Assembly: GCF_027474845.2 (NCBI RefSeq) | Contig: NZ_CP107031.2 | Location: forward strand, 1,626,501 to 1,690,500 | DNA from: Maribacter aestuarii | GTDB taxonomy: Bacteria; Bacteroidota; Bacteroidia; Flavobacteriales; Flavobacteriaceae | Direction: 5' to 3' | Length of the DNA stretch: 64,000 nucleotides | Shown here: positions 37,123 to 46,762 of the stretch, in pieces | Position numbering within the stretch: position 1 is the first letter of the stretch | Layout of the letters: every line of letters begins with the position of its first letter | Notes under the pieces: generated by a model | The model's input: only the letters and a program-made list of their open reading frames with translations | Databases searched by the model: none | What the model was told of the DNA's origin: nothing | Made by a program: the position numbers and the translations under genes

Positions 37123-37717
37123 GTGTTGTAAAAAGTAGCGACTTCGTAAGAAGTCTTCAATTCTTTATTTAAAATTTTATCCGCCAACGAAGGGCAATCG
37201 TTGAAAAAGGAAGCTAACCGTTTCCTTCGCAACCCAAAAATACCCTGAGCAGTGCGCACAAGTTCCCTTCCATTACTTTTTTGAAAATAGGATATATGGT
37301 CAAAATATCCCGAATCCGCATCTTGAAACTCCAAGAGGTAATGGTTTACAGGTCCCTTCTTTCTACTACTCTTATAAAAACAGGGTCCCTTCCATCAAAA
37401 GATATGCTATAATCCTGGCTCAGAAAACCTTCCGCATCCACCAAGCTGATGGTCTCGTAAAGTGCATCGCCCTTTTTATAGGATAGGATCTCGTCCGGGC
37501 CGTATTTGGATTTACCCTTTCCCTTAAACCGTATTTTTTTACACAATTTCCCGAAGGGATCGGGTGTCCGATCTTTGATCCGTCCTATAATCGTATCACC
37601 GTTGTTCAATACTACATATCCCTCTTCATAATGCTTCTGCCCCAAGATAGGGTTGGACAGTGCGAAAAGAAAGAATAGTACGAGAAAAAGTAATGGGTTT
37701 CCTAGCTTGTATATCAC
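37095..37717 (-). pseudogene. Secreted protein of unknown function, frameshifted
   Basis: Reading from a GTG at 37717, 2 bases after the acyltransferase stop, gives a signal peptide (hydrophobic LLFLVLFFLFALS) and a domain beginning YVVLNNGDTIIGRIKDR, a pattern I associate with uncharacterised Bacteroidota envelope proteins. The frame stops at 37346. The -1-related frame continues the protein without a gap (KGPVNHYLLEFQDADSGYF to FGLRRKRLASFFNDCPSLADK) to 37095. Restoring one A in the run near 37360 rebuilds a product of about 207 residues. It could be a recent inactivation or a sequence error. Confidence 0.7.
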
Positions 37718-37719
37718 GT

Positions 37720-38805
37720 TTATACCTTTATGAATATCTTTCTTTGGTACAAGAAATATGCCAAGAAACAGTAAAAGGTGACCACGGACAAGGCATACAA
37801 CAACGATGACATTTCCATGGACATGAAATCGTGAACATAAATTTTTCGAAAGAGCCAACCATGTAATGAGGTGTCGCCCACTTCTATCTGTCCCATCACT
37901 TTCGCAATAAAGCTGGAGAGGAAATAAACGATAATGGCGTTCGCCCCAATGTATCGGAAGATGCTACCGAACTCTATTTTTTTAACGTCCGTTAGATAAT
38001 AAATGAGGGCCAATACCAAATTTGCCCACCCCGCCGTGACCAGCACAAAACTGCTAGTCCATAGCGCTTTGTTTATGGGGAAAATGATGTCCCACAAATG
38101 ACCTATGATCAACAGGCTGCCTCCGATACCCATCAAAAGGGTCGCTTTTTTCTCTTGCTTGGATGCCAAAATCAACCCGGTGAAGATGCCCAGTAAAGAA
38201 CTGGCAATGGAGGGGATGGTGCTTAACAATCCCTCTGGGTCGTAATCCGCTTTATAGTTATGAGTACCAAAGACTTGTACATCCAACCAATTCGCCAAAT
38301 TGTTCGGTGCTCGGTCCAAGGTAGATTCCATGCCGTTCACCGGAACCAAGGTCATCAACAACCAATAACCGATTAACAAGATGGCCGTAATGATTATAAG
38401 TGTTCTCCATTTGAAATTGATGAACATAATGGCAGCAAAAAAGAACACCACCCCTATACGCTGCAGTACCCCTGGAAAACGAATATCTGCCCAGTCCTTA
38501 ATAAAAGGTAGGCTTACGGTAAACGCTCCCAGAAAAAGACCCAGACCTATGAGCTTTAAGGTCCGGATCGTAATTTTTTTATAGACCCCCGCATTCACCG
38601 TTTTGTTTTGATACGAGAAAACAATGGACGTGCCCACTATGAACAAGAAGAAAGGAAATACCAGATCGGTCGGGGTATACCCATGCCATGGTGCGTGCAA
38701 AAATGGCGCATACACGTTGGACCAGGTTCCGGGCGTATTTACCAGAACCATTAAGATGATGGTAGCACCCCTAAAAATATCCACCGATATAATTCTATCC
38801 TTCAT
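37720..38805 (-). CDS. NagX/HGSNAT-like membrane acyltransferase (DUF5009)
   Basis: With ATG at 38805 the protein has 361 residues and about ten membrane segments. The opening DRIISVDIFRGATIILMVLVN and WHGYTPTDLVFPFFLFIVGTS near residues 40-60 are hallmarks of the family that includes heparan-alpha-glucosaminide N-acetyltransferase and the bacterial NagX. Members are thought to acetylate or transport amino sugars across the membrane. It starts 11 bases after the SSS symporter gene, so the two may handle one sugar; the substrate is inference only. Confidence 0.88.
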   Translation of the reverse strand: MKDRIISVDIFRGATIILMVLVNTPGTWSNVYAPFLHAPWHGYTPTDLVFPFFLFIVGTSIVFSYQNKTVNAGVYKKITIRTLKLIGLGLFLGAFTVSLPFIKDWADIRFPGVLQRIGVVFFFAAIMFINFKWRTLIIITAILLIGYWLLMTLVPVNGMESTLDRAPNNLANWLDVQVFGTHNYKADYDPEGLLSTIPSIASSLLGIFTGLILASKQEKKATLLMGIGGSLLIIGHLWDIIFPINKALWTSSFVLVTAGWANLVLALIYYLTDVKKIEFGSIFRYIGANAIIVYFLSSFIAKVMGQIEVGDTSLHGWLFRKIYVHDFMSMEMSSLLYALSVVTFYCFLAYFLYQRKIFIKV

Positions 38806-38816
38806 AATTTTCCTTT

Positions 38817-40628
38817 TTATAGAATATTGCCCTTTAATCGGTTCCATGCCTTGATCAGCAAGACCCCAGAGATGATAGAGACCACCGTTAAAACCATCGC
38901 TTGGGTTGTTCTTCCGTAAATCCAGTATCCCGTAGCGAACATGATGGAGTAAATCAATACGATTCCAATCAGCATCGCCGTAATACCGGCCGGCACGCTC
39001 CACACTTCCCCTGACTTTTTAATATCCTTATTTTCGGTTTTGGCATCCCGTACAACTTTGCTCCATCCCGGACCGCCAGGTTGGGTTTTCTTGTAAAAAG
39101 ACCTTAAGGTTTCAGGGCTTTCCGGAGGTGTTAAAAAGGTGACCAGCATCCAAATGGCGGTAGTAACTACCACGATAAAAGGGTAATTGGCCCATACTGG
39201 AAATATGCCCGTCTCCGGTGCAAAAAGGATATCACCTAAATCGGTTCTCGCCAATAAAATAACAATGATTCCCGAGGCGAACATCGCCGTGATCTCGCTC
39301 CACGCGTTGATACGCCACCAAAACCAGCGCAAGATGAACACCAATCCGGTACCCGCCCCGAACTGTATCAACAAATCAAAAACCTCGAAGGCGTTTTGTA
39401 AAGTCAGCGCAAACAGGGCGCTAAGGACCATCAACACTACCGTGGCCAATCTACCCACTAGAACCATTTGCTTTTCGGTCGCATCGGGATTGATTTGTCT
39501 TTTGTAAAAATCAAAAACAATATAGGAGGAACCCCAATTGAGCTGCGTGGAAATCGTACTCATATAGGCAGCCACCAAGGATGCCAATACCACGCCCAAA
39601 AGACCACTGGGCAGTTTGGTCAACATGGCGGAATAGGCCAGGTCATGCCCCAGTTTACCCTCCTCCACATTAGGAAACGCTGCGGCGATACTCGCCACAT
39701 CAGGATATACCACCAAGGAAGCCAAGGCCACCAAAATCCATGGCCAAGGGCGCAGGGCATAGTGCATGATGTTAAAAAAGAAGGTTGCCCCTATGGCATG
39801 GTTCTCGTCTTTTGCCGCCAACATTCGTTGGGCTATGTAGCCACCACCGCCCGGCTCCGCTCCGGGATACCACGAACTCCACCACTGCACCGCAATGGGA
39901 ATGATGAACAGCATAATAAGCACCTGGGTATTGTCAAAATCGGGTAAAATATTGAGTTTGCTCGTAACGTTATCGTGGGACATCAAGGCTTCTATGCCGC
40001 CTACTTCAGGGATATTCACCAAGTAGTACGCCGCCCCGATAGCTCCGGACATTGCTACGAAGAACAGAAGGAAATCGGTATAGACCACCCCTTTGAATCC
40101 GCCCAAAGCACTAAAGACCACGGTAATCAATCCCGCGCCGACCACGGTTTCCCAAGGTTCCAGTCCCAACATGATGCCCCCGATCTTAATGGCCGCCAAG
40201 GTAACGGATGCCATGGTAATAATATTGAATAAGGCCCCTAAGTAGATGGCCCTGAATTTTCGCAAAAAGCTGGCTGGCTTACCACCGTACCGCATCTCGT
40301 AGAATTCTAGATCAGTATTGACGTTGGACCTGCGCCAAAGCTTGGCATAGACAAAAACGGTCAACATTCCCGTAATTAAAAAACACCACCAGACCCAGTT
40401 GCCTGAAACCCCGTTGGTACGCACAATATCCGTTACCAGATTGGGCGTATCGGTAGAAAAGGTGGTTGCCACCATGGAGAGCCCCAAAAGCCACCACGGC
40501 ATGGTTCTGCCCGATAGGAAGAACTCGGTTGAGTTTTTTCCGGATTTCTTGGAGACGTAAATGCCAATTCCTAAAACAAGGGAGAAGAATACGATTATAA
40601 AGCTATAATCTAAGGTGCTTAGTTGCAT
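38817..40628 (-). CDS. Sodium:solute symporter (SSS family)
   Basis: A 603-residue inner-membrane sodium symporter with about 13-15 hydrophobic segments. Signs of the family are SGRTMPWWLLGLSMVATTFS near residue 39, the GGFKGVVYTDFLLF stretch near 183 and the central repeats that make the LeuT-like fold. ATG 40628 (MQLSTLDYSFIIVFF) is preferred over the longer start. Relatives in Bacteroidota import sugars or sialic acid. It leads the operon with the NagX-like gene. Confidence 0.9.
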   Translation of the reverse strand: MQLSTLDYSFIIVFFSLVLGIGIYVSKKSGKNSTEFFLSGRTMPWWLLGLSMVATTFSTDTPNLVTDIVRTNGVSGNWVWWCFLITGMLTVFVYAKLWRRSNVNTDLEFYEMRYGGKPASFLRKFRAIYLGALFNIITMASVTLAAIKIGGIMLGLEPWETVVGAGLITVVFSALGGFKGVVYTDFLLFFVAMSGAIGAAYYLVNIPEVGGIEALMSHDNVTSKLNILPDFDNTQVLIMLFIIPIAVQWWSSWYPGAEPGGGGYIAQRMLAAKDENHAIGATFFFNIMHYALRPWPWILVALASLVVYPDVASIAAAFPNVEEGKLGHDLAYSAMLTKLPSGLLGVVLASLVAAYMSTISTQLNWGSSYIVFDFYKRQINPDATEKQMVLVGRLATVVLMVLSALFALTLQNAFEVFDLLIQFGAGTGLVFILRWFWWRINAWSEITAMFASGIIVILLARTDLGDILFAPETGIFPVWANYPFIVVVTTAIWMLVTFLTPPESPETLRSFYKKTQPGGPGWSKVVRDAKTENKDIKKSGEVWSVPAGITAMLIGIVLIYSIMFATGYWIYGRTTQAMVLTVVSIISGVLLIKAWNRLKGNIL

Positions 40629-40721
40629 GGTTTGGTTGTTAGTTAACAACTAAAGATAAAATAATTTAAGATACTTTTGCCGTTTGTTCGCTAAACGTCC
40701 GGCGGGCTGATACCAACAGCT

Positions 40722-41459
40722 ATGGAAATCTCATTAACATCTTGGATCCTCGCCTTTACGGCCGCCTTTGTTATTGGAGTTTCCAAATCGGGCATCAAAG
40801 GTATCGCCATCATCATCGTTACCTTAATGGCCCTGGCCTTTGGCGCCAAAGAATCTACGGGGCTTATCGTGCCCCTGCTTATTGTGGGCGATATTTTTGC
40901 GGTCATCTACTACAATCGGCATACCCAATGGAAATACATCGTGCGTTTTTTACCGTGGATGATGTTGGGGGTCCTGATCGGGGTTTTGGTCGGAAAAGAT
41001 TTGGATGAAAGCACATTTAAACTAGGCATGGTCGGCATCATTTTGGGCAGTGTGGTCATGATGTATTGGTGGGACCGGAAAAAGTCTAAACGCGTACCTA
41101 CGCATTGGGCATTTGCGGGATCTATGGGGATAATGGCCGGCATCACTACCATGATCGGCAATTTGGCCGGGGCGTTCAGCAATATCTTTTTCTTGGCGAT
41201 GCGACTGCCCAAAAACGAGTTTATAGGTACGGCCGCTTGGCTTTTCTTTATCATCAATATTTTTAAGCTGCCGTTTCACATTTTTGTTTGGGAGACCATA
41301 AGTTTGGATACGCTTTGGGTAAACCTCAAATTGATTCCCGGGATATTGATAGGCTTGTTCGTAGGGGTACGGTTGGTGAAAATAATCAAGGACGATTTTT
41401 ACCGAAAGATGATTTTGGTGCTTACCGCTCTTGGAGCCATATTGATTTTATTCCGATAA
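40722..41459 (+). CDS. TauE/SafE family sulfite-exporter-like permease
   Basis: A 245-residue membrane protein with about eight segments in two related halves. FVIGVSKSGIKG near residue 16 and GSMGIMAGITTMIGNLAGAF near 133 are the paired glycine/asparagine motifs of the TauE/SafE family. Such proteins move small sulfur or organic anions; the substrate here is unknown. It is divergent from the SSS symporter with 93 bases between and ends with no obvious terminator. Confidence 0.9.
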   Translation: MEISLTSWILAFTAAFVIGVSKSGIKGIAIIIVTLMALAFGAKESTGLIVPLLIVGDIFAVIYYNRHTQWKYIVRFLPWMMLGVLIGVLVGKDLDESTFKLGMVGIILGSVVMMYWWDRKKSKRVPTHWAFAGSMGIMAGITTMIGNLAGAFSNIFFLAMRLPKNEFIGTAAWLFFIINIFKLPFHIFVWETISLDTLWVNLKLIPGILIGLFVGVRLVKIIKDDFYRKMILVLTALGAILILFR

Positions 41460-41564
41460 GAAATTCAGTAGTATAGCTTGTTCTGGAACATCGTATTCAA
41501 GGAAAGGTTGAAGTGGGTAATCTTGATGGCTTTGCAAGGGCGATTTACCGTTTTAGGCGCATCA

Positions 41565-41939
41565 CTATTTTTCTCCCTTATTGACCAGTATATTCAGATT
41601 GTTCTCCAAATCGTCGGCATCGCCAAAGTTATAGGCGGTTTCTTTTCCGTTACCCTCTACCATTACAAAATTTACGTTTACCCCACACGTATAGGAAACC
41701 TTTAGTATTTGGAAAAAACCATGGTTGGCCTTGTGGCATTTAGTATAGGCGCCAAAATCTTCCAACCAGGCGGGCTGCTCTAAAAAGTCCTTTATCCGTT
41801 GGGCAACGATCAGAAGTTTTAAGGAATTGCTGCGATCCGTTTGCAGATCGGAATCCGTATCCATTTGGAGTATATAGGAAATAGCCGGCTGGTCACTACC
41901 CCATTTTTTTACCTTGGCGATCAATTGATCCATTTGCAT
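41565..41939 (-). CDS. Small protein of unknown function, possible degenerate nucleotidyltransferase-like domain
   Basis: With ATG 41939 the product has 124 residues, soluble and acidic. The arrangement of an N-terminal helix (DQLIAKVKKWGSDQPAISYILQM), an aspartate-rich strand (DTDSDLQTDRSNSLKLLIV) and PAWLEDFGAY recalls the first 60 residues of aminoglycoside 6-adenylyltransferase-type enzymes, but the glycine-serine nucleotide motif is missing. I treat this only as a hint. Starts at 41933 or TTG 41945 are also possible. Confidence 0.55.
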   Translation of the reverse strand: MQMDQLIAKVKKWGSDQPAISYILQMDTDSDLQTDRSNSLKLLIVAQRIKDFLEQPAWLEDFGAYTKCHKANHGFFQILKVSYTCGVNVNFVMVEGNGKETAYNFGDADDLENNLNILVNKGEK

Positions 41940-42016
41940 TTTCAAATTAATCTTTCTTTTGTACCATTGTTTTTGCTATTCGGCTAAATAAACCCTAATT
42001 TCTCGTTTATACCAAA

Positions 42017-42024
42017 TACCTTTG
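42017..42024 (+). promoter_or_regulatory. Promoter -7 box of the AraC-family gene
   Basis: TACCTTTG matches the Bacteroidota TAnnTTTG box, 48 bases before the ATG at 42073. The upstream TTG element is not clear. Confidence 0.45.
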
Positions 42025-42072
42025 GTTACCATTACAGTATTTGTACCTTATTCTTACTAGACCTATCCCTAT

Positions 42073-43239
42073 ATGTTTTTGGATTTCTTGTACGTTACAA
42101 GTGTTTTCTTTTCCATCGTTACGGCATTGGTGATTTGGTTTCGAATCAACAAAGTGCATAACTTTTCTGCTCATCTCATTGCGACCTACCTTTTCTTAAA
42201 TGCCATTTGCTTCGGTTTTTATTTCGTAATCCTTTACGGGGCAATCAATTATTTTCCCGTACTCTACAAGATGCCCGCACCCATATCCTACCTCATTCCG
42301 CCTATATCCTATATCTATGTAAGATCGGTATTGTACAATGAGAACCGATTTCGTAAAAGAGATTTACTACATCTTATTCCATTTCTGTTTTTCGTCGCCA
42401 ACTATTTCTCTTTTTACACGATGGATTTGGAGGAGAAACGCATCATCGTAAGCAGGGTGGCAGAAAATATAGAAAATGTCTACACAGTTAGGGACGGACT
42501 TCTACCAGAGTGGGTAAATATCATGGCGCGCGCCAGTCAATCGCTTATCTATCTCTTTTTTCAGTGGTGGCTACTCATCGGGTTCTTTAAACGGAACAAG
42601 GAGAATGTATCCAAGCAGTATCGCTTGGTTAAAAAATGGCTGTTCGATTTTACCAAATTACAGACCCTTTACCTGATTTCGTTGGTCTGCCTTTATGTAG
42701 TAATTTTTTTTATGGTCATAGCCTCGGTAAGTGCAGAGGATTTTATGGTGCAGTTTACGCGGGTCATCTTGGCCGTTAGCTACTTGTTGATTTCCGGTTA
42801 CCTCTTATGGAATCCCAACATACTCATTGGCCTACCCACCTTATTGATTACCGATGCGAACAGCCCCACCGAACCCCAAGAATTGCTCTTGCTTAATATC
42901 TTTACGGACTTTAATACTCAAGTGCAACAGCAAAAACTGTTTCTAGATTCGTCCATTACCCTTTCGTTGCTCGCCATGAAGACCGATACCTCTGCGCGGA
43001 GGATATCGGAAATGATCAGCGCATCCAACTATGCCAACTTTAACGATTACATCAACCATTTGAGAGTGGCCCATTCGGAAAAGCTGATACAAAAAAAGTA
43101 TCTGGAAAAGCATTCCATAGAGGCCTTGGGCAAGGTTTGTGGGTTCCATTCTAAAAATGCCTTTTACAGGGCCTTCCGTAAAGAATACGATTGTACCCCA
43201 AAGGAATACAGTGCCCGAAAAAGTTTGCAGGGCTTATGA
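42073..43239 (+). CDS. AraC family regulator with N-terminal membrane domain
   Basis: A 388-residue protein with about seven membrane segments in residues 1-255 and a C-terminal AraC DNA-binding domain (about 285-385) with two helix-turn-helix units; SARRISEMISASNYANFNDYINHLR and the GFHSKNAFYRAFRKEYDCTPKEY hallmark are clear. Such proteins sense a signal at the inner membrane and bind DNA. Possible targets are the downstream MFS gene or the divergent small gene, but no operator was identified. Confidence 0.9.
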   Translation: MFLDFLYVTSVFFSIVTALVIWFRINKVHNFSAHLIATYLFLNAICFGFYFVILYGAINYFPVLYKMPAPISYLIPPISYIYVRSVLYNENRFRKRDLLHLIPFLFFVANYFSFYTMDLEEKRIIVSRVAENIENVYTVRDGLLPEWVNIMARASQSLIYLFFQWWLLIGFFKRNKENVSKQYRLVKKWLFDFTKLQTLYLISLVCLYVVIFFMVIASVSAEDFMVQFTRVILAVSYLLISGYLLWNPNILIGLPTLLITDANSPTEPQELLLLNIFTDFNTQVQQQKLFLDSSITLSLLAMKTDTSARRISEMISASNYANFNDYINHLRVAHSEKLIQKKYLEKHSIEALGKVCGFHSKNAFYRAFRKEYDCTPKEYSARKSLQGL

Positions 43240-43590
43240 CTCTTTTGTAGGTGGCCATCGAGTTTACGACCACTTTTTGGAACGTTGGTCCAGCCATAAA
43301 TGTAGGCCAAAAATGAGCAGGCTTTTCCCTCAGCGTATTCCTTCACCGCGTTCCAAGATGCCACCTATTTCCAAAAAGTTGCGGCCTGGGTTTTGGTATT
43401 CTTGCCATGTTCTAACAGGTTATACGAGATAAAATCCTATCAATGTACAAAACATGATAACTGGGATGCGCGCGGAGACATTATCGTAGGTGTTGGTAGT
43501 GCATACCTTTTTGCCATGATAGGCGCCCGTTTGCCTGTGGTTTTATCTATAAATTAAGATGCTAAAGGGATAGAAAGGCCAAGGTTTAAG
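43240..43590. other. Gene-free stretch with possible gene remnants
   Basis: No intact gene of convincing quality lies here. On the plus strand 43447-43557 reads as a protein-like tail (HDNWDARGDIIVGVGSAYLF) ending in TAA, without a start or upstream frame. On the minus strand 43164-43364 holds a short frame with EYAEGKACSFLAYIYGW that runs into the AraC gene. I suspect decayed coding sequence but recognise no family. Confidence 0.3.
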
Positions 43591-43598
43591 TATTTTTG
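43591..43598 (+). promoter_or_regulatory. Promoter -7 box of the MFS gene
   Basis: TATTTTTG fits TAnnTTTG and ends 12 bases before the ATG at 43611, implying a very short 5' leader. Confidence 0.45.
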
Positions 43599-43610
43599 CC
43601 GAATTCTAAA

Positions 43611-44807
43611 ATGCCAAAACACATGTCCCCAACCCAAAAATCAGCTTCACGCAACAACTACTTGTTGGTCGTAGGCATTATTTTTATTGCCATTAACCTA
43701 CGCCCCGCCTTGGCCAGTGTTGGACCTTTGGTAGAGGATATACGGGTCTCCACCGGCTTGTCCAATACGCTCTTGGGACTGTTGACCACGCTTCCTTTAC
43801 TCGCTTTTGGGGTGGTTTCTACCTTAACCCCGCTGTTTACCAAACGTTTTGGAATTGGCGGCACCTTATTAGGGGCAATGCTCCTATTGACCGCGGGTAT
43901 CGCCATTCGTTATATAAACTGGATTCCGGCGCTATACATTGGCACCCTATTATTGGGGGTGGCCATAGCATTGGGCAATGTGCTACTACCCAGCATAACG
44001 AAACGGAACTTTAATGAGAACTCCGGGTTTATGACCAGTCTCTACTCTAGCTTTATGGCCTTGGGAGCGGCTACAGCGGCTGGGCTTAGTGTGCCCTTGG
44101 CCCAAGATATTGAACTGGGCTGGCGCGGCTCTTTAGTGGTCTGGGGAGTTCCCTCGCTACTAGCGCTTTTCGTGTGGATGCCCCAGGTACCCAAATTAAC
44201 CAAATCGTCCAGTGACCGAAGTTTTAAGGAGGCCATGAAAAAACTTAGCAGCTCTCGGTTGGCGTGGAACGTAGCCTTATTCATGGGTTTGCAGTCTATG
44301 GTCTTCTATATTATTTTGGCATGGCTGCCCGTTATTTTGCAAAGCCGGGGCTATGATGCGGCTTTCGCCGGATGGATGCTTTCCCTATCCCAGGCTACTG
44401 GTATCATTGGGTCTTTGGTCATCCCCTATGTGGCCGGGAAGCAAAAAAACCAGCGCACCATCGTCACCGTTCTCGTTCTGCTAGAAGCGGTAAGCCTGCT
44501 TGGGATACTGTTGCCGGAATTTGGCCTTATTGCCGTTTGGGTCTCCTTGTTGGGAATTGTCCTGGGCGGTACGTTTGGGCTGGCGTTACTATTTTTGGTA
44601 CTCCGTTCACGGGATACTGATGGGGCCACGGAACTTTCCGGTATGGCCCAATCTGTGGGTTATCTGGTAGCCGCCACCGGACCCATGCTTTTTGGGGGCA
44701 TTTTTGACCTCACCGGAGATTGGGACTACGCCCTACTATTTCTTTTTCTTGTCGCCGCCATAAAACTGTATATGGGCCTCGGTGCCGGTAAGGCCGAAAA
44801 GGTTTAA
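43611..44807 (+). CDS. MFS transporter, CynX/NimT family
   Basis: A 398-residue major-facilitator protein with 12 membrane segments. INLRPALASVGPLVEDIR after the first segment is the signature of the cyanate/2-nitroimidazole transporter family (CynX, NimT). ATG 43611 is preferred to the TTG at 43596, which lies inside the predicted promoter box. Members export or import small weak acids and drugs; no cyanase gene is nearby, so cyanate is not supported. It may be controlled by the AraC-type gene upstream. Confidence 0.9.
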   Translation: MPKHMSPTQKSASRNNYLLVVGIIFIAINLRPALASVGPLVEDIRVSTGLSNTLLGLLTTLPLLAFGVVSTLTPLFTKRFGIGGTLLGAMLLLTAGIAIRYINWIPALYIGTLLLGVAIALGNVLLPSITKRNFNENSGFMTSLYSSFMALGAATAAGLSVPLAQDIELGWRGSLVVWGVPSLLALFVWMPQVPKLTKSSSDRSFKEAMKKLSSSRLAWNVALFMGLQSMVFYIILAWLPVILQSRGYDAAFAGWMLSLSQATGIIGSLVIPYVAGKQKNQRTIVTVLVLLEAVSLLGILLPEFGLIAVWVSLLGIVLGGTFGLALLFLVLRSRDTDGATELSGMAQSVGYLVAATGPMLFGGIFDLTGDWDYALLFLFLVAAIKLYMGLGAGKAEKV

Positions 44808-44906
44808 AATCCTGTCCTAAAGCTACTCATAAAACCTCGGTACAAAGATGTTCCTAGCTTTGATTTTTTTATGAATCGGTAAGTCCAGTACTATTTAATT
44901 CCAATT

Positions 44907-46745
44907 TTATACATTTGATTTTTCTTTTCGGGGTCCTTTGACAAAGTACATCTTTAGAATGCCTCTATTCTTTACTTCTACCTTTCCTCTGTATTCACAG
45001 TCAAAAACATCCTTAACCAAAAGATACGTGTTGTGACTTATGTTGATCCTCCCCGAGTCTGAAAAGGTTTCCATTCGGGAAGCCACGTTTACCGTATCGC
45101 CCCAAATATCATAGGAGAATTTTTTACTCCCTACAACCCCTGCAACAACCGGCCCTGTATTAAGGCCGATACGAACACTAAAAGAAAAACTTGTTTCATT
45201 TTTAGCCTTTACCTCTTCTACAAAGCTAAGGATCTCTAACGCTGCGTTGACTGTTTTTATGGCATGGTCCGCTATTGGAAATGGCAAGCCCCCGGCACAC
45301 ATATACGCATCCCCAATGGTTTTGATCTTTTCCAATCCATGCTTTTCTATGATATCGTCAAAGGCGGAAAAATAATAGCCCAACCTACTGACCAAGAGTT
45401 CAGGGTCTACATGTTCAGAATGTGCGGTAAAGGCCTCAAAATCTGTGAACAATACCGTGACGGATTCAAACTTCTTGGCCTTGACTTTCCCATGCTCCTT
45501 TAATTCCTTTGCCGTTTCCACTGGTAGGATATTGACCAACAATGCTTCCGATCGTGCCATTTCGCGTTCTATGATGGCCTTGGTGCGCTTGGTAAAGACA
45601 GCTCGCCTATAGAGTCCAAACGCCAATAAGGCAATTAAAAATAAAGCAATGCCCGTAGCGATGGTAATGATTTTTTGGGTCTGCTTTTGTTGGTTGGCCA
45701 AGTCTATTTCCGCTTGCTTTTGTCCAATTTCAGACTTTCTACGGATGTCTGCCATTTGCTGTACGGCCGTAATATTCACAACGCTGTCCCTAAAAGCAAT
45801 ATACTTGCGGTAATAATTCAAAGCCGCACTGGCATAGCCGGTACGTTCATACAATTCAGATAACTTTAAATAGGCACTGCTTATTTGGGCTTTTAAGCCA
45901 TACTGCTTGGCCAACTCCAAAGAACGCAAGGAATAATCGAAAGCACCGTCCCAGTCTTCCTTGTCCGCATAAATATCGGACATGTAGGTAAGGTAGGTGG
46001 TGATGGGCCAGTAATCCCCTAACTCCTCCAGTATGGCAATGGCCTCCGCAATATTCTCCTCCGCTTTGGTGGGTCTTCCCTGCTGGGCAAAGGCCAGGCC
46101 CTTATTCCCAAGATTATAGGCCAAGGCAAGTTTATTTTCCAATTTTTCGAATATTGGGCCAGATTGGTTGAAGTACAGCAACGCGGAATCCGGTTTGGAC
46201 CACTCCAAATAGGTATCCCCTAAGTTTTCCATGGCAATGGCATAGTTCAAGGTGTCTTGTTCCGTTCTAAAAATAGCAATGGCATCGGCATAGTATTGTC
46301 TCACATTTTTCCGATTATCCATGCCGGCGTAAACTGCCGCAATGGCCGTATACATGATGGCCAACTGTTTTTTTTCGGAATTTCTATCTGCAATTTCCAC
46401 AGCCTTATAATAACTGTCCAAGGCGCCGCTCAGATTTCCTTTTTGTTGTAAAGCGTTACCGGTCTGTAAGTGCGACTTGAATATATACTTGGTGGAATCT
46501 TGCCGTACGGCTTCCATCATCAACGAATCGCTATACAGTAAAATACGATCGGGATCTGGGAGATTATTGACAATATCCGATAAAATTTTAAGCTGTAGCG
46601 CCGAGTCATAATTTCCAGATTCATAGAGCTGTATCAAGCTATCGGCAAGCGATTCATTTTGACCAAAACCGAGAGTACCCTTTACCATTAGGCTCAGCAA
46701 TAGCATTGCTTTTGCCCAACGCTTACATTCTAAAAATAACTTCAT
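44907..46745 (-). CDS. TPR-containing membrane adenylate cyclase (class III)
   Basis: A 612-residue protein: signal peptide (about 1-27), a periplasmic region with five to seven tetratricopeptide repeats (about 75-320, for example AIAMENLGDTYLEWSKPDSALLYF), one membrane segment near 360-380 and a cytoplasmic class III cyclase domain (about 415-605). The metal aspartate is in VLFTDFEAFT; EKIKTIGDAYM and YDIWGDTVNVASRM carry the lysine and aspartate that favour ATP over GTP. It probably makes cAMP in response to periplasmic protein binding. It is the last gene of an operon with two secreted paralogues. Confidence 0.92.
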   Translation of the reverse strand: MKLFLECKRWAKAMLLLSLMVKGTLGFGQNESLADSLIQLYESGNYDSALQLKILSDIVNNLPDPDRILLYSDSLMMEAVRQDSTKYIFKSHLQTGNALQQKGNLSGALDSYYKAVEIADRNSEKKQLAIMYTAIAAVYAGMDNRKNVRQYYADAIAIFRTEQDTLNYAIAMENLGDTYLEWSKPDSALLYFNQSGPIFEKLENKLALAYNLGNKGLAFAQQGRPTKAEENIAEAIAILEELGDYWPITTYLTYMSDIYADKEDWDGAFDYSLRSLELAKQYGLKAQISSAYLKLSELYERTGYASAALNYYRKYIAFRDSVVNITAVQQMADIRRKSEIGQKQAEIDLANQQKQTQKIITIATGIALFLIALLAFGLYRRAVFTKRTKAIIEREMARSEALLVNILPVETAKELKEHGKVKAKKFESVTVLFTDFEAFTAHSEHVDPELLVSRLGYYFSAFDDIIEKHGLEKIKTIGDAYMCAGGLPFPIADHAIKTVNAALEILSFVEEVKAKNETSFSFSVRIGLNTGPVVAGVVGSKKFSYDIWGDTVNVASRMETFSDSGRINISHNTYLLVKDVFDCEYRGKVEVKNRGILKMYFVKGPRKEKSNV

Positions 46746-46762
46746 ATAAAAAGCTTTGATCG

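Noticed and set aside
39468..39947. 159-residue frame on the plus strand
   Set aside because: It lies fully inside the SSS symporter gene on the other strand, with no start signal or recognisable motif.
44907..46745. Guanylate cyclase
   Set aside because: The lysine in KIKTIGDAYM and the aspartate in YDIWGD favour ATP as substrate.
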